Source: Dehalococcoidia bacterium
Lineage (GTDB): Bacteria; Chloroflexota; Dehalococcoidia; GIF9; AB-539-J10
Assembly: GCA_007129495.1 (NCBI GenBank)
Contig: SKVJ01000001.1
Span: forward strand, 1-64,000
DNA length: 64,000 nt
Direction: 5' to 3'
Below, piece after piece: positions 19,806 through 30,886 of the stretch. The position numbers were made by a program, and so were the translations under genes. The first letter of the stretch is position 1; each line of letters starts with the position of its first letter. Below the pieces are notes generated by a model. That model did no database searches. It was given only the letters and a program-made list of their open reading frames with translations, and was not told the DNA's origin.

Positions 19806-21080
19806 CTACTCGCGCACCTGTCCTGTACCAAGCGCGACCCACTTGTAGCTGGTGATCTCCTCCAGTGCCATCGGACCTCTGGCGTGGAACTTCTGTGTGC
19901 TGATGCCGATCTCCGCACCCAACCCGAACTGGGATCCATCAGTAAACCGCGTGCTGGCGTTCACGTACACACATGCGGCATCGACCTCAGACTCGAACCG
20001 GCACACCGACGAGTAATCTTCAGTCACTATCGCCTCTGAGTGTCCGGAACCATATTGCGAGATGTGTGCGAGTGCATCATCGAGGGTTCCAACCACCTTG
20101 ACAGCAGCCACAAGCGACAGGAACTCCCTGCCCCAATCCTCTTCAGACGCAGCCATTACCTTCCCGGGCTCAGTTCCTCCGAGTATGGAGAGAGCCTCGG
20201 AGTCGCACCGCATTTCTACTCCGGCGTTCTCCCACAATTCTCGAAGCCGCGGCAGCAAGGATGTGGCCACATCTCTGTGCACCAGAACGCAATCCAGTGC
20301 GTTGCAGACCGTGGGGCGCTGAACTTTCGCATTATTGACGATACGCAGCGCCATCTCCGGATTCGCGCTCCGGTCGATAAATGCGTGGCAGACACCAATT
20401 CCACCGGTGACGACGGGCATCGTCGCGTTCTCCGCGACCAGCTGTATCAGATCAGAACCCCCACGAGGTATCACCAGATCGATATACTTGCGCATCCTGA
20501 GGAGATGTCCCACTAGAGACCTTTCCACCGACTCGACAAACTCGACCGCCCCCTCCGGCACTCCCTGGGAGAGACAGGCATCGCCTGCAAGACGTGCGAG
20601 TTCACGGTTTGAGCGAAGTGCCTCTTTCCCACCACGCAGGAGACAGGCATTCCCCGACTTAAGACACAGACTGGATATATCGATGGTCACGTTCGGTCGA
20701 CTCTCGTAGACGACGGCTATGACTCCAAGTGGCACACGCCGTTTTGACAGCTGCAGGCCGTTAGGCAGCGTGCGGCTCTCAAAAACCTGGCCGATAGGGT
20801 CCGGCAAAGATGCCACCGTCATCACATCAGCAGCCATTGCCCCGAGACGCTCCTGGTTAAGGAGCAGTCGATCCAGCATCGCCTCGTTCAATCCCGAAGC
20901 TCTGGCTTCCTCATAATCCTCGCGGTTTGCTGCGAGCACCTGGCTGGACCGGATCAGAAGAGCCTCAGCAATCGCTCTCAAAGCGCTGTTCTTGACAGAG
21001 GTCGGCAGCAATGCAAGATGTCTCGTCGCATCTCTTGCCCGTTGGGCCTTGTTCTCGAGTTCGCGAACCTCATCCGCCAA
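19806..21080 (-). CDS. proA: Glutamate-5-semialdehyde dehydrogenase
   Basis: VPLGVIAVVYESRPNVTIDISSLCLKSGNACLLRGGKEA; catalytic Cys in QRPTVCNALDC. Confidence 0.97.
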   Translation of the reverse strand: MADEVRELENKAQRARDATRHLALLPTSVKNSALRAIAEALLIRSSQVLAANREDYEEARASGLNEAMLDRLLLNQERLGAMAADVMTVASLPDPIGQVFESRTLPNGLQLSKRRVPLGVIAVVYESRPNVTIDISSLCLKSGNACLLRGGKEALRSNRELARLAGDACLSQGVPEGAVEFVESVERSLVGHLLRMRKYIDLVIPRGGSDLIQLVAENATMPVVTGGIGVCHAFIDRSANPEMALRIVNNAKVQRPTVCNALDCVLVHRDVATSLLPRLRELWENAGVEMRCDSEALSILGGTEPGKVMAASEEDWGREFLSLVAAVKVVGTLDDALAHISQYGSGHSEAIVTEDYSSVCRFESEVDAACVYVNASTRFTDGSQFGLGAEIGISTQKFHARGPMALEEITSYKWVALGTGQVRE

Positions 21081-21092
21081 AGTACCCTCCCT

Positions 21093-22211
21093 TCAGAGCA
21101 CCACCATGTTGTTGCGGTGGATTATCTCGTCACCATACACGTGGTCCAAAACTTCAGCCATGCAATCTGAACGACGACCTCGCACTCTCTCCACATCTGA
21201 CGAATCATAGTTAACGATACCAGACGCTACTCTGCCTCCATCAACAGCAACCACATCCACAATATCACCGCGACTGAATACTCCGGACACACTGACAATG
21301 CCTGCCGGAAGCAGGCTTCCTGCACTCTTCCGGAGGGCCAGAATCGCACCCTCGTCCACGATGACGCGTCCGTGCGTCGCGAGCCCGCTCGCCATCCACC
21401 TCTTCCTGCTCTCTAGCTTACTACTGGATGCCGGAAACAACGTACCGATTCGTTCACCTGCGTCAAGACGCAGCAGGACATCCACTTCGCGTCCGTTGGC
21501 AACGACGACATCGACACCCGAACTGGTCGCGAGACGTGCGGCCTCCACCTTAGTTGCCATGCCGCCCACTCCCTGACCGCTCAGCGTGTTTCCAGCGATC
21601 GATTCGATGACCGTATCTATAGTCTCAACCACGGAAATCAGTTCGGCTTCAGGATACAGTCGGGGATCGGCCTTATACAGGCCTCCAATATCCGTCAGAA
21701 TGACGAGTAGATCCGCATCTACCAGATTTGCAACCATGGCGGAAAGATTATCGTTGTCGCCAAATCGACGTTCTTCCAACTCTTCGACGGCAACCACATC
21801 GTTCTCGTTTACAATGGACACCACCCGCATTTCGCATAATGTGAGCAGAGTGTTTCGCGCATTGAGGTAGCCGCCACGGTCGGTGAGACACGCACGCGTG
21901 AGCAATGCCTGGGCGATCGTTATGTCATGTCTCGAAAACAGCATCTCATACGTGCTCATGAGATGACTCTGACCGATAGATGCAAGAACCTGTTTCAGAG
22001 GTGTGCCACTAAGGCCAGTAGCTGTCCTACGCCTGAGGCGTTCGCGACCGGCCGCCACAGCCCCTGACGTAACCAGAATCACCTCCCTGCCGCGAGAGTG
22101 GAGTTCCGCAATCTGCCCTGCAACGGTTGCCATCACGGCAAGATCGAGGTGATCGTGGCCTGACGTGAGGAGAGTAGTACCGAGCTTGACAATGATCCTA
22201 CGTTGCAACAC
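21093..22211 (-). CDS. proB: Glutamate 5-kinase with PUA domain
   Basis: IIVKLGTTLLTSG, ILVTSGAVAAGRERL; GTG start at 22211 preferred over 22283. Confidence 0.95.
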   Translation of the reverse strand: MLQRRIIVKLGTTLLTSGHDHLDLAVMATVAGQIAELHSRGREVILVTSGAVAAGRERLRRRTATGLSGTPLKQVLASIGQSHLMSTYEMLFSRHDITIAQALLTRACLTDRGGYLNARNTLLTLCEMRVVSIVNENDVVAVEELEERRFGDNDNLSAMVANLVDADLLVILTDIGGLYKADPRLYPEAELISVVETIDTVIESIAGNTLSGQGVGGMATKVEAARLATSSGVDVVVANGREVDVLLRLDAGERIGTLFPASSSKLESRKRWMASGLATHGRVIVDEGAILALRKSAGSLLPAGIVSVSGVFSRGDIVDVVAVDGGRVASGIVNYDSSDVERVRGRRSDCMAEVLDHVYGDEIIHRNNMVVL

Positions 22212-22281
22212 TGGGAAGATTATAGCAGCGCGCTTATGCAACAACCACAAGCATACAATCCTGATATACTCGTGCTCGCGC

Positions 22282-25200
22282 ATGCATCTTCACGGACTCC
22301 TTCCACTCTTGAGAGAAACAGAAGAGTATCGGCGACTACGTACAGGTCTTGCCGATCAAGGCTCATACTACGAGTTCGGACTGTTCGACTCCGCCGTTCC
22401 CTATCTACTCGCGTCCGTACAACAGGATCTGAATGCACCCGTGTGCCTTCTTGTTGCGGATCCGGATCAGGCAGCTGCCTTACGTGAGGAATTGGCGCAA
22501 TGGGTACCACCCGGTACTGAGGTAAAAGGAATCCCGGAGCCGGATTTCCCGTATGCTGATCCCGGGGGCCTTGCCAGTCCTCCCATGATTGCGCGCGCTC
22601 AACTCGCCAGCTATCTGGCACTGCATGAACCGAGGCACTCGGGCCTGGTCATCGTGGCGTCAGTACTCGCATGCATAGGCGCAATGCGCCCGCCCGGAGA
22701 AATAGCCCTTACAACAGTTGAACTCGAGCGCGGGACTTCGATTCGTCCATCCGACCTTCTTCTCAAACTGGAACATATGGGTTACGAGCGAGTAGAGTTC
22801 GCTACACGTACTGGAGAGATGAGTGCGCGCGGAGGTATAGTCGATGTCTTCTCCGCAGCGCACGATGAACCGTTCCGCATAGAGTTCTTCGGAAACGAAG
22901 TCGAAAGCCTCAGATACTTCGACCCAGTCACTCAGAGGACAACCAGGCCGGCCGAGCAGGTGCGGGCAACAACGATGTCAGCGCAAGGTAGCACTGCTTC
23001 GATTCTGGACTATCTTCCCTCAGACACGATCATTGCCCTCAAGGATCCTCAAAGCTTGCGCCTCAGATCGCTGCGTCTGGACGCCGAACTTGCTGAGAGT
23101 ACTACCGCCAATGATAAGAATGGTACCCAAATAGGCACAACGGCAGCGTTTCTTCGCTGGTCCGACATCGAGTCAAAGATAAAGTCGATGCGCCGTCTGT
23201 TCTTACTGCCATGGAAGGATGAGTCAGAAGACACAAAAACGCGGCTATTCATCTCGGCCACATCCTATGCACAGCGCATGCCAGTGCTTTTCGAGGAAGT
23301 CGCTCATGCCCTTGCACAGAAAGAACGTGTTGTTCTCGTGTCATTGCAGGCACAGCGGCTGCAGGAACTGCTTGAAGAGGCAGGCCTCAACGTACCATTG
23401 GTCAGAGAACTCGAAGCTGTTCCTCCACCAGGGTCTCTCATACTTCTTGAGGGGTCCATCGGCCGAGGCTGGGTCCTGAGGGGTCGCCTGAGAGTATTGT
23501 CGGACCTCGAGATATTCGGCTTTGTCAAACAGGCAAGGCGGTTGACAAAGGTCCGGGAACGGCCGGCACCTTTCTCGCTCACTTTCAGTCCCGGAGATCT
23601 GGTTGCCCATGTCGACCACGGCATCGGCAGATTCGTTGGACTTACTACGCTAAGCACGGGAGACATAGAGCATGAGTATCTGGAGATTGCCTACCTTGGT
23701 GGCGATACGCTCTACGTGCCTACAGACCAGATCCATCGTGTCACGCGTTACATTGGCGGCGAGCATGCACCTACTCTGAGCAGACTGGGGTCGGCAGAGT
23801 GGGAATCAGCGAAACAACGGGCACGTCAATCCACCCGCACTCTCGCACGAGAATTGATCGAGCTGTATGCCCGCAGGCAGATGTCTGTCGGCCATTCCTT
23901 CTCACGGGATACCGTGTGGCAACGGGAGATGGAAGCCTCCTTCCCATACATCGAAACACCCGACCAGATGGAAGCAATCGACGCCGTGAAGCATGACATG
24001 GAAAGCACCCGCCCTATGGACAGGCTCATATGTGGCGATGTCGGGTATGGGAAGACTGAGATCGCACTCAGGGCGGCATTCAAGGCGGTCATGGACGGCA
24101 AACAGGTCGCCATCCTCACTCCTACCACCATTCTAGCCCAGCAACATTATGCAACGTTCACCGAGAGACTGGCCGCGTTCCCTGTGCGTACCGAAGTCCT
24201 CAGCAGGTTCTCGACGCCGGACCAGGAAAGCAATACTCTCGGCGGGGTGGCTACCGGTGCGGTCGACATCTGCATTGGAACCCATCGGCTACTCCAGAAG
24301 GACGTGAACTTCAATGACCTCGGGCTGTTGATCGTGGATGAAGAGCAGAGGTTCGGAGTCCTTCAGAAAGAATCCCTTCGTTCCCTGAAAACAGGGCTGG
24401 ATGCATTGACGCTGAGCGCCACGCCGATACCTCGTACCCTCCACATGTCTCTTGCGGGTATCAGGGACATGTGCACGATGGAGACCCCTCCAGAGGAACG
24501 GCTTGCAGTTCGAACACACGTTGGACCGTATAACAGTACTCTCGTGAGGCAGGCGATTCTACGCGAGGTGGATAGGAGTGGACAGGTGTTCTTCGTCCAC
24601 AATCGCATCGCAACGATAGATGCAGTGCTACAAGCGCTCAAAGGGCTCGTGCCGGAGGCACGATTCTCGATAGCGCATGGGCGGATGCGTGAAAATGAGC
24701 TCGAACGGACGATGGCAGCGTTCGCCGCACACGAGATTGACGTCCTCGTGACTACAACCATCATTCAACTGGGTCTCGACATGCCGAATGCCAACACCCT
24801 TATCGTCAACCAGGCGGACAGGCTGGGGTTGACGCAACTCTATCAACTGCGAGGACGCGTGGGGCGCGGGAGGCACCAGGCATATGCATACTTCTTCTTC
24901 GAGCGCAGGAAGGAGCTGACACCTCAAGCCAACAGGCGTCTCGACACCATCTTCGAGGCTAATGAATTGGGCGCCGGCCTGGAGATTGCCCTGAGAGACC
25001 TTGAAATACGGGGCACGGGGAGTCTTCTGGGTACAAGACAGAGTGGGCATATTACCGCCATCGGTTTCGAACTCTATTGCCAGATACTGGCAGAGGAGGT
25101 GCGCCGCCTTCAGGATGGAATCACTGACGATGTACAAGAACCGGTCTCCAAGGTAGCTCCCGCTCTCGACCTCCCCGTCTCCGCCTATATCCCGGAGCAG

Positions 25201-25587
25201 TATGTACCTCAGCCAGCCACAAGGATCACCCTCTACAAGAAGCTGGCTGATGCATCCCGGGACGAACATCTGGCAGCAATCGAGGCGGAGATGAGAGACC
25301 GGTTCGGTCCTCTTCCCGCTACTGTGAAGGAACTCCTTTTCGTCGCCCGAATCAGAATCATGGCTACGGCCGCCAATGTGAAATCGATTACCCGGATGGG
25401 CAGTGACCTCGTCATCATCCCAGAGAGGATGGCTTCTCTTGCCGTGCACCTGGATCTGGGTCCGGGGGTCCGCGCAGGCAACGAGCAGGTACGCATCAGT
25501 ACGGCACGAACAGGAGGGAAGTGGCGGACCCTGCTGGAAATGCTGCTGCGGAACACGAACGAGGGGCGTCAGGACGCCCCTCGTTAA
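22282..25587 (+). CDS. mfd: Transcription-repair coupling factor Mfd
   Basis: CarD-like RID (GDLVAHVDHGIGRFVGL), GDVGYGKTEIALRAAFKAVMDGKQVAILTPTTILAQQHY, DEEQRFGV; start at MHLHGLLPLL. Confidence 0.97.
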   Translation: MHLHGLLPLLRETEEYRRLRTGLADQGSYYEFGLFDSAVPYLLASVQQDLNAPVCLLVADPDQAAALREELAQWVPPGTEVKGIPEPDFPYADPGGLASPPMIARAQLASYLALHEPRHSGLVIVASVLACIGAMRPPGEIALTTVELERGTSIRPSDLLLKLEHMGYERVEFATRTGEMSARGGIVDVFSAAHDEPFRIEFFGNEVESLRYFDPVTQRTTRPAEQVRATTMSAQGSTASILDYLPSDTIIALKDPQSLRLRSLRLDAELAESTTANDKNGTQIGTTAAFLRWSDIESKIKSMRRLFLLPWKDESEDTKTRLFISATSYAQRMPVLFEEVAHALAQKERVVLVSLQAQRLQELLEEAGLNVPLVRELEAVPPPGSLILLEGSIGRGWVLRGRLRVLSDLEIFGFVKQARRLTKVRERPAPFSLTFSPGDLVAHVDHGIGRFVGLTTLSTGDIEHEYLEIAYLGGDTLYVPTDQIHRVTRYIGGEHAPTLSRLGSAEWESAKQRARQSTRTLARELIELYARRQMSVGHSFSRDTVWQREMEASFPYIETPDQMEAIDAVKHDMESTRPMDRLICGDVGYGKTEIALRAAFKAVMDGKQVAILTPTTILAQQHYATFTERLAAFPVRTEVLSRFSTPDQESNTLGGVATGAVDICIGTHRLLQKDVNFNDLGLLIVDEEQRFGVLQKESLRSLKTGLDALTLSATPIPRTLHMSLAGIRDMCTMETPPEERLAVRTHVGPYNSTLVRQAILREVDRSGQVFFVHNRIATIDAVLQALKGLVPEARFSIAHGRMRENELERTMAAFAAHEIDVLVTTTIIQLGLDMPNANTLIVNQADRLGLTQLYQLRGRVGRGRHQAYAYFFFERRKELTPQANRRLDTIFEANELGAGLEIALRDLEIRGTGSLLGTRQSGHITAIGFELYCQILAEEVRRLQDGITDDVQEPVSKVAPALDLPVSAYIPEQYVPQPATRITLYKKLADASRDEHLAAIEAEMRDRFGPLPATVKELLFVARIRIMATAANVKSITRMGSDLVIIPERMASLAVHLDLGPGVRAGNEQVRISTARTGGKWRTLLEMLLRNTNEGRQDAPR
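25558..25585 (+). terminator. 13-bp perfect inverted repeat across the mfd stop codon
   Basis: AACGAGGGGCGTC-AG-GACGCCCCTCGTT, ends inside the TAA; no long T tract. Confidence 0.5.
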
Positions 25588-25613
25588 GCAGACCTCAAAT
25601 CATTCAGATAGCA

Positions 25614-26204
25614 CTACCGCTTCTTCGCCAGCCACGCAGCGCCAAGTGGTAGCCGGTAACCAAAATCAACCAACACTATCGAGGCCATGATGTAGAGCGC
25701 GGTCAGCGCACAGGCAGTGAGCACAACTGCCGCCATCGTCAACCACATCTGACCTCCACCCAGGAAGCTCGCGTCCAGGAGCAGAAAACCCAGGAGCAGT
25801 GTCACAAACAGGAACGAATGAGCCCCGCTCGCACGCAGTGCGCCGAGCGTGTAGATCACCGTGGGCACCGTAAACGCCACCAAGAACCACCCGATGTCGG
25901 TCGTGCTCGGCGTGAAGATGCCATAGTGTATGCCCGCCCAGATGCCTGCAAGCGCCATCCAGAATGCACCGTAGGTGGTAAACGCCGCGAACCCGAAATT
26001 ATTTCCGCTGCCGTATTCTTTCAGCCCGGCGGCTAACTGAGCGAGTCCGCCGAAGAACAGTGCGGTCCAAAGCACGACTCCCGTACCACAGAGCCCGAAG
26101 TTGTGAAACTGAAGCAACAACGTGGTCGTTCCAAAGCCGGCCAATCCAACAACCGCGGGATTACCAAGCCTGGTATCTGTCATAGTCACCCCTTCTCCTA
26201 ACAA
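25614..26204 (-). CDS. satP: GPR1/FUN34/YaaH family acetate transporter
   Basis: LGNPAVVGLAGFGTTTLLLQFHN, GGLAQLAAGLKEYGSGNNFGFAAFTTYGAFW. Confidence 0.93.
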   Translation of the reverse strand: MLGEGVTMTDTRLGNPAVVGLAGFGTTTLLLQFHNFGLCGTGVVLWTALFFGGLAQLAAGLKEYGSGNNFGFAAFTTYGAFWMALAGIWAGIHYGIFTPSTTDIGWFLVAFTVPTVIYTLGALRASGAHSFLFVTLLLGFLLLDASFLGGGQMWLTMAAVVLTACALTALYIMASIVLVDFGYRLPLGAAWLAKKR

Positions 26205-26269
26205 TTACTACGAGACAAACAGATGGCGGGTGCTGGCACCCGCCGTCTGTAATAGTGCAACTGATCGGG

Positions 26270-28240
26270 CTACTTGCTGCCCTGCACGAGATCGTCCACC
26301 ACGGACGGATCGGCAAGGGTACTCGTGTCTCCAAGCTCCTTGATGTCGCCGGCGGCGATCTTCACCAGCACCCGGCGCATGATCTTGCCGCTCCGCGTCT
26401 TTGGGAGACCATCCGCAAATTGGATGACGTCTGGTGCGGCGATGGGACCGATCTCTTTGCGCACGTGAGTCACAAGCTCCTTTTTCAATGCGTCTGACTT
26501 TTCCTCGCCTGCATTGAGCGTCACATACGCATAGATACCCTGTCCCTTAATCTCGTGGGGCATGCCCACAACTGCTGCCTCGGCCACCTTGGCATGCGCT
26601 ACCAAAGCACTCTCCACTTCTGCCGAGCCAATGCGATGGCCGGAGACGTTAATGACATCATCGATGCGGCCCATAAGCCAGTAGAAACCGTCCTCATCTC
26701 TGCGTGCGCCGTCACCTGTGGTATACACGCCAGGAAATCGAACGAAATATGTGTCCTTGAATCGGGTTGGATCGCCGTATACTCCCCGCATCAAACCGGG
26801 CCATGGACGCTTGATTACGAGGTATCCGCCCTCATTTGTCTCGGCCTCACTGCCATCCTCGCGCAGAATTGCAAGCTCGACCCCCGGAAACGGAAAGGAT
26901 GCGGAACCAGGCTTGAGGGGCATGGCGCCGGGAAGGGGCGTGATCAGGATGCCTCCAGTCTCCGTCTGCCACCAGGTATCGACAATGGGACAGCGGGACC
27001 TACCCACAACGGTGTAGTACCACATCCAAGCCTCAGGGTTGATCGGTTCACCCACACTGCCCAGAAGCCGCAGCGAGGACAAGTCACGCTTGTTAACCCA
27101 CTCATCCCCCTCGCGCATAAGTGCTCTCAAGGCAGTGGGTGCGGTGTAGAAGATGTTGACGTCATACTTCTCGACTATCTGCCAGAACCGATCCGGTTTA
27201 GGGAAGGTGGGCACGCCCTCAAACATGAGGCTGGTCGCGCCCGCAGAGAGGGGCCCGTAGACAATGTAACTGTGTCCGGTCACCCAGCCGATGTCCGCTG
27301 TGCACCAGAATGTGTCCTCATCACGATAGTCGAAGACCCACTTAAACGTCTGAGTTGCATACAGGAGATATCCGGCGGTGGTATGCAGCACACCCTTTGG
27401 TTTGCCGGTACTGCCGCTGGTGTAAAGAATGAACAGAGGGTCTTCGGCATCCATCCACTCGGGCTCACACTCGGCGGTGATGTCCGGCGCAGACATTGCT
27501 TCATGCCACCACTGATCGCGTCCTTCAACCATGGATACCTCGCCACCGGCCCGCCTAACAACAAATGACCGCTTGACACCGGGGCACTCCGCCATTGCGG
27601 CATCGGCATTCACCTTGCTTTGGACAACTTTGCCGCTACGGTAATAGCCGTCGCAACAGATTACTGTCTCGGAATCACAATCCTGGATACGGTCGCGCAG
27701 CGCATCCGCACTGAAGCCCCCGAATATGACACTGTGAATGGCACCGATTCGGGCACAGGCAAGCAGCGCAATAGGCAATTCGGGCACCATAGGCAGGTAT
27801 ATGGAAACCCTGTCGCCCTTCTTCACGCCGCTCTTCTTGAGTACGTTAGCGAAGCGGCACACTTCGTAGTGAAGTTCCTGATAGGTGAAGGTCTTGCTTT
27901 CATCGACCGGCTCGCCTTCCCAGATCAGGGCCGCTTTGTTCTTGCGCCATGTCGTCAAATGACGATCGATACAGTTATAGGTGACATTCAGCTTGCCGCC
28001 AACGAACCATTCGTGTTTCGCATTCGCGAAATCCGCTACCAGGACCTTATCCCACTTCTTGAACCAATCGAGCTGCTCGGCTCGCTCAGCCCAGAAACCC
28101 TCATTATCAGCAAGGGACCTATCATATAGCTTCTGGTATTCTTCGAAACTCTTTATCTGGGCCTTTTCACTGAACTCCTTGGATGGTGGGAACACTCTCT
28201 TCTCGTCCATCATGGACATCATGCCTTTGTCAGTACTCAT
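26270..28240 (-). CDS. acs: Acetate--CoA ligase
   Basis: [45 protein letters not shown]. Confidence 0.98.
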   Translation of the reverse strand: MSTDKGMMSMMDEKRVFPPSKEFSEKAQIKSFEEYQKLYDRSLADNEGFWAERAEQLDWFKKWDKVLVADFANAKHEWFVGGKLNVTYNCIDRHLTTWRKNKAALIWEGEPVDESKTFTYQELHYEVCRFANVLKKSGVKKGDRVSIYLPMVPELPIALLACARIGAIHSVIFGGFSADALRDRIQDCDSETVICCDGYYRSGKVVQSKVNADAAMAECPGVKRSFVVRRAGGEVSMVEGRDQWWHEAMSAPDITAECEPEWMDAEDPLFILYTSGSTGKPKGVLHTTAGYLLYATQTFKWVFDYRDEDTFWCTADIGWVTGHSYIVYGPLSAGATSLMFEGVPTFPKPDRFWQIVEKYDVNIFYTAPTALRALMREGDEWVNKRDLSSLRLLGSVGEPINPEAWMWYYTVVGRSRCPIVDTWWQTETGGILITPLPGAMPLKPGSASFPFPGVELAILREDGSEAETNEGGYLVIKRPWPGLMRGVYGDPTRFKDTYFVRFPGVYTTGDGARRDEDGFYWLMGRIDDVINVSGHRIGSAEVESALVAHAKVAEAAVVGMPHEIKGQGIYAYVTLNAGEEKSDALKKELVTHVRKEIGPIAAPDVIQFADGLPKTRSGKIMRRVLVKIAAGDIKELGDTSTLADPSVVDDLVQGSK

Positions 28241-28561
28241 AGGTACGCCCTCCGAAATGTGTATTTGGAGTCGGGTCAGACGACTAAGTAAGACACATCA
28301 ACATGCCAGCCTATCCCGACCGAGGACTGTAACACGAGATTTTTCATTATGCAATTTCGACAATATGGGAGCCGCCCCCCCGCTGCAAAATCGTATGCTA
28401 GAATGGCCGCATCGTATAGTGAAATCAGGAGATCGCCATTCCCGGAGAATTCTTGACAGTCTGAGCGAGAGCCGTCTACAATCACTGAGCAGTAGCGTTC
28501 CCTCTGCAACTGCAACACTTCTTGAGTTGTGATGCTCCGCAAGTAAGATCTCTGTACTATT

Positions 28562-30175
28562 ATGGCGAAGTATGTATTCGTCACGGGCGGCGTCCTTAGT
28601 TCCGTTGGCAAGGGCGTTTCTGTCGCATCCCTTGGCCGCATCCTGAAGAGCCGCTCTTACATTGTCGGTGCTCAGAAACTTGATCCGTACTTGAACGCGG
28701 ACCCAGGAATGATGTCTCCCGCTCAACACGGTGAGCTTTTCGTTACCAAAGACGGTGCCGCCACGGACCTTGATCTGGGTCACTATGAGAGATTCATCGG
28801 CGTTGAACTGACGCGCTTCTCCAGTGTCACGGCAGGTCAGGTCTATCAGGCCATACTTCAGAAAGAACGCCGTGGTGACTACCTGGGGGGGACGATTCAA
28901 GTTGTTCCCCAACTTACAGATGAGATTAAGCGACTTATCAGGCGGGGGGCCGATGCCAGCGAGGCGGAGATTGCCATCGTCGAGGTTGGCGGGACCGTAG
29001 GAGACATCGAGGGCCAACCATTCCTCGAAGCGATACGCCAGATGCGCAATGAGGAAGGTCGTGACAATGTTCTTTACGTTCACGTTACCTTCCTGCCCTT
29101 TATCGGTGCCACTCGTGAGCTGAAGACCAAGCCAACCCAGCACAGCGTGAACGAATTGCGACGAATCGGAATCCAGCCGGACGTAATCCTGTGCCGGAGC
29201 GACCTTCCGGTTCCTGAATCGATTCGCGACAAGATCTCCCTGTTTTGCGATGTTGAACGTGAGGCAGTTGTTTCTCTTGTTACGAGCGACACCATATACG
29301 AAGTGCCTTTGCTTCTCGAAGACGCTGGGCTGGGCAACTTCTTGTGCGAGCGGCTTGGCCTTACGGGCCGTGAGGCAGACCTCGACGGATGGCGGGCGCT
29401 TGTGGAGCGTCTCAAAGAACCACGCGAGCCTGTGCACATCGCTATAGTGGGGGAACACGTACAGCTTCAGGATGCATACTACTCGGTACGAGAGGCCATA
29501 GTACACGCCGCTCTCGTTCATGACCGTGAGCCGGTGTTCCACTGGATAGACTCAAGAGAGTTACCGTCAGGTAATTTTGCTCACTTGCTCAACGTTCAAG
29601 GTATTGTAGTACCCGGGAGTTCGCATTATTCGAGCATTGATGAACTCATTATGGTGGCGGGTTACGCACGCACGAAGGGAATTCCATTCCTGGGGATTCA
29701 GGCAGGAATGCATTCGATGATCCTGGAATTCGCCCGTAATGCCGCCGGGATTAGCGACGCACACTCAACTGAGTTGGAGCCCTCTTCGGCTAATCCGGTT
29801 GTGGATCGGACCATCGATTCGGATCCGTCCGGACTCAGACGAGGCACCTTTCCGTGCAGAATTGCAGACCGTACGAGGGCCGCCATGGCATTCGAAACCG
29901 GTCTCAGCTATGAACGTCATCGGCACTCTCATGAACTGAACAACCATTTCCGTGCACGCCTCAGGGACCTGGGCCTTCTGTGCTCGGGACTCTCGGCAGA
30001 TGATGAATTCGTGGACTTAGTTGAAGTGAGAGATCATACCTGGATGGTCGGATGTCAGTTCCATCCCGAATTCAAATCGCGGCCGGACCAGCCTCACCCA
30101 CTCTTTGTAGCCTTCGTTGGGGCCGCGAAAGACGTACTGCTCGAGGGCACACAGCCGACACTGCCAATATCCTAG
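28562..30175 (+). CDS. pyrG: CTP synthase; glutaminase domain appears catalytically dead
   Basis: Synthetase domain intact (VTGGVLSSVGKG, DPYLNADPGMMSPAQHGELFVTKDGAATDLDLGHYERF); GATase reads GIQAGMH in place of GICLGMQ. Confidence 0.95.
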   Translation: MAKYVFVTGGVLSSVGKGVSVASLGRILKSRSYIVGAQKLDPYLNADPGMMSPAQHGELFVTKDGAATDLDLGHYERFIGVELTRFSSVTAGQVYQAILQKERRGDYLGGTIQVVPQLTDEIKRLIRRGADASEAEIAIVEVGGTVGDIEGQPFLEAIRQMRNEEGRDNVLYVHVTFLPFIGATRELKTKPTQHSVNELRRIGIQPDVILCRSDLPVPESIRDKISLFCDVEREAVVSLVTSDTIYEVPLLLEDAGLGNFLCERLGLTGREADLDGWRALVERLKEPREPVHIAIVGEHVQLQDAYYSVREAIVHAALVHDREPVFHWIDSRELPSGNFAHLLNVQGIVVPGSSHYSSIDELIMVAGYARTKGIPFLGIQAGMHSMILEFARNAAGISDAHSTELEPSSANPVVDRTIDSDPSGLRRGTFPCRIADRTRAAMAFETGLSYERHRHSHELNNHFRARLRDLGLLCSGLSADDEFVDLVEVRDHTWMVGCQFHPEFKSRPDQPHPLFVAFVGAAKDVLLEGTQPTLPIS

Positions 30176-30184
30176 GAGGTTGCT

Positions 30185-30856
30185 ATGCATCTGTTCCTTG
30201 ATACCGCAAATCTCACGCACATACGCCACGGGGTTGAACTCGGTGTTGTCACCGGCGTAACGACCAACCCAAGCCTGGTGTCGAAAGAAGGTAAGCGAGA
30301 GTACAAAGCCCTTGTCAAAGAGATCTGCGCACTCGTGCCGGGACCGGTATCCACAGAAGTTCTCAGCCTCGAGTCAAGCGGTATGGTGGCGGAAGCGCAC
30401 GAGATTGTCACGTGGGCCGAGAATATCACGGTCAAGATTCCGGCTACCCTCGAGGGATTAAGGGCCACCGCCATACTCGCCAAGGAGAATGTGCCGGTTA
30501 ACATGACCCTCTGCTTCTCGTTGAACCAGGCAATCCTCGGTGCGGAAGCCGGAGCCACATTCATTAGCCCTTTCGTCGGCCGACTGGACGACGTCGGTGA
30601 GGATGGCATGAAGCTCGTGATTGACATCGTAGACTACCTGAGCTATTATGGGTGTTCCACCCAGGTAATTGCAGCCAGCATCAGGCATACCGCTCATTGT
30701 CTTTCTGCAGCTAAGGCTGGCGCTCACATTGCAACCATTCCGTACGTGGTTCTGCTTCAGATGATTGAGCATCCATTGACGGATACTGGGGTGCGGCGAT
30801 TCACAGATGATTGGCAGAAAGGGATGGGCGACGCGTGCATACTGCCACGCAAATAA
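30185..30856 (+). CDS. Transaldolase / fructose-6-phosphate aldolase family
   Basis: MHLFLDTANL, GVTTNPSLVSKE, ITVKIPATLEGL (Schiff-base Lys), FISPFVGRLDD. Confidence 0.93.
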   Translation: MHLFLDTANLTHIRHGVELGVVTGVTTNPSLVSKEGKREYKALVKEICALVPGPVSTEVLSLESSGMVAEAHEIVTWAENITVKIPATLEGLRATAILAKENVPVNMTLCFSLNQAILGAEAGATFISPFVGRLDDVGEDGMKLVIDIVDYLSYYGCSTQVIAASIRHTAHCLSAAKAGAHIATIPYVVLLQMIEHPLTDTGVRRFTDDWQKGMGDACILPRK

Positions 30857-30886
30857 CCCCACATCCACCAAACTCGGGAGAAGATC

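Noticed and set aside
24628-25449. 273-codon minus-strand ORF inside mfd
   Set aside because: Shadow ORF; mfd reading frame is fully conserved across it.
26555-27568. 337-codon plus-strand ORF opposite acs
   Set aside because: Antisense to a clear acetyl-CoA synthetase; composition is that of a codon shadow.
28298-29542. 414-codon minus-strand ORF opposite pyrG
   Set aside because: Shadow ORF on a confidently identified CTP synthase gene; no recognisable domain.
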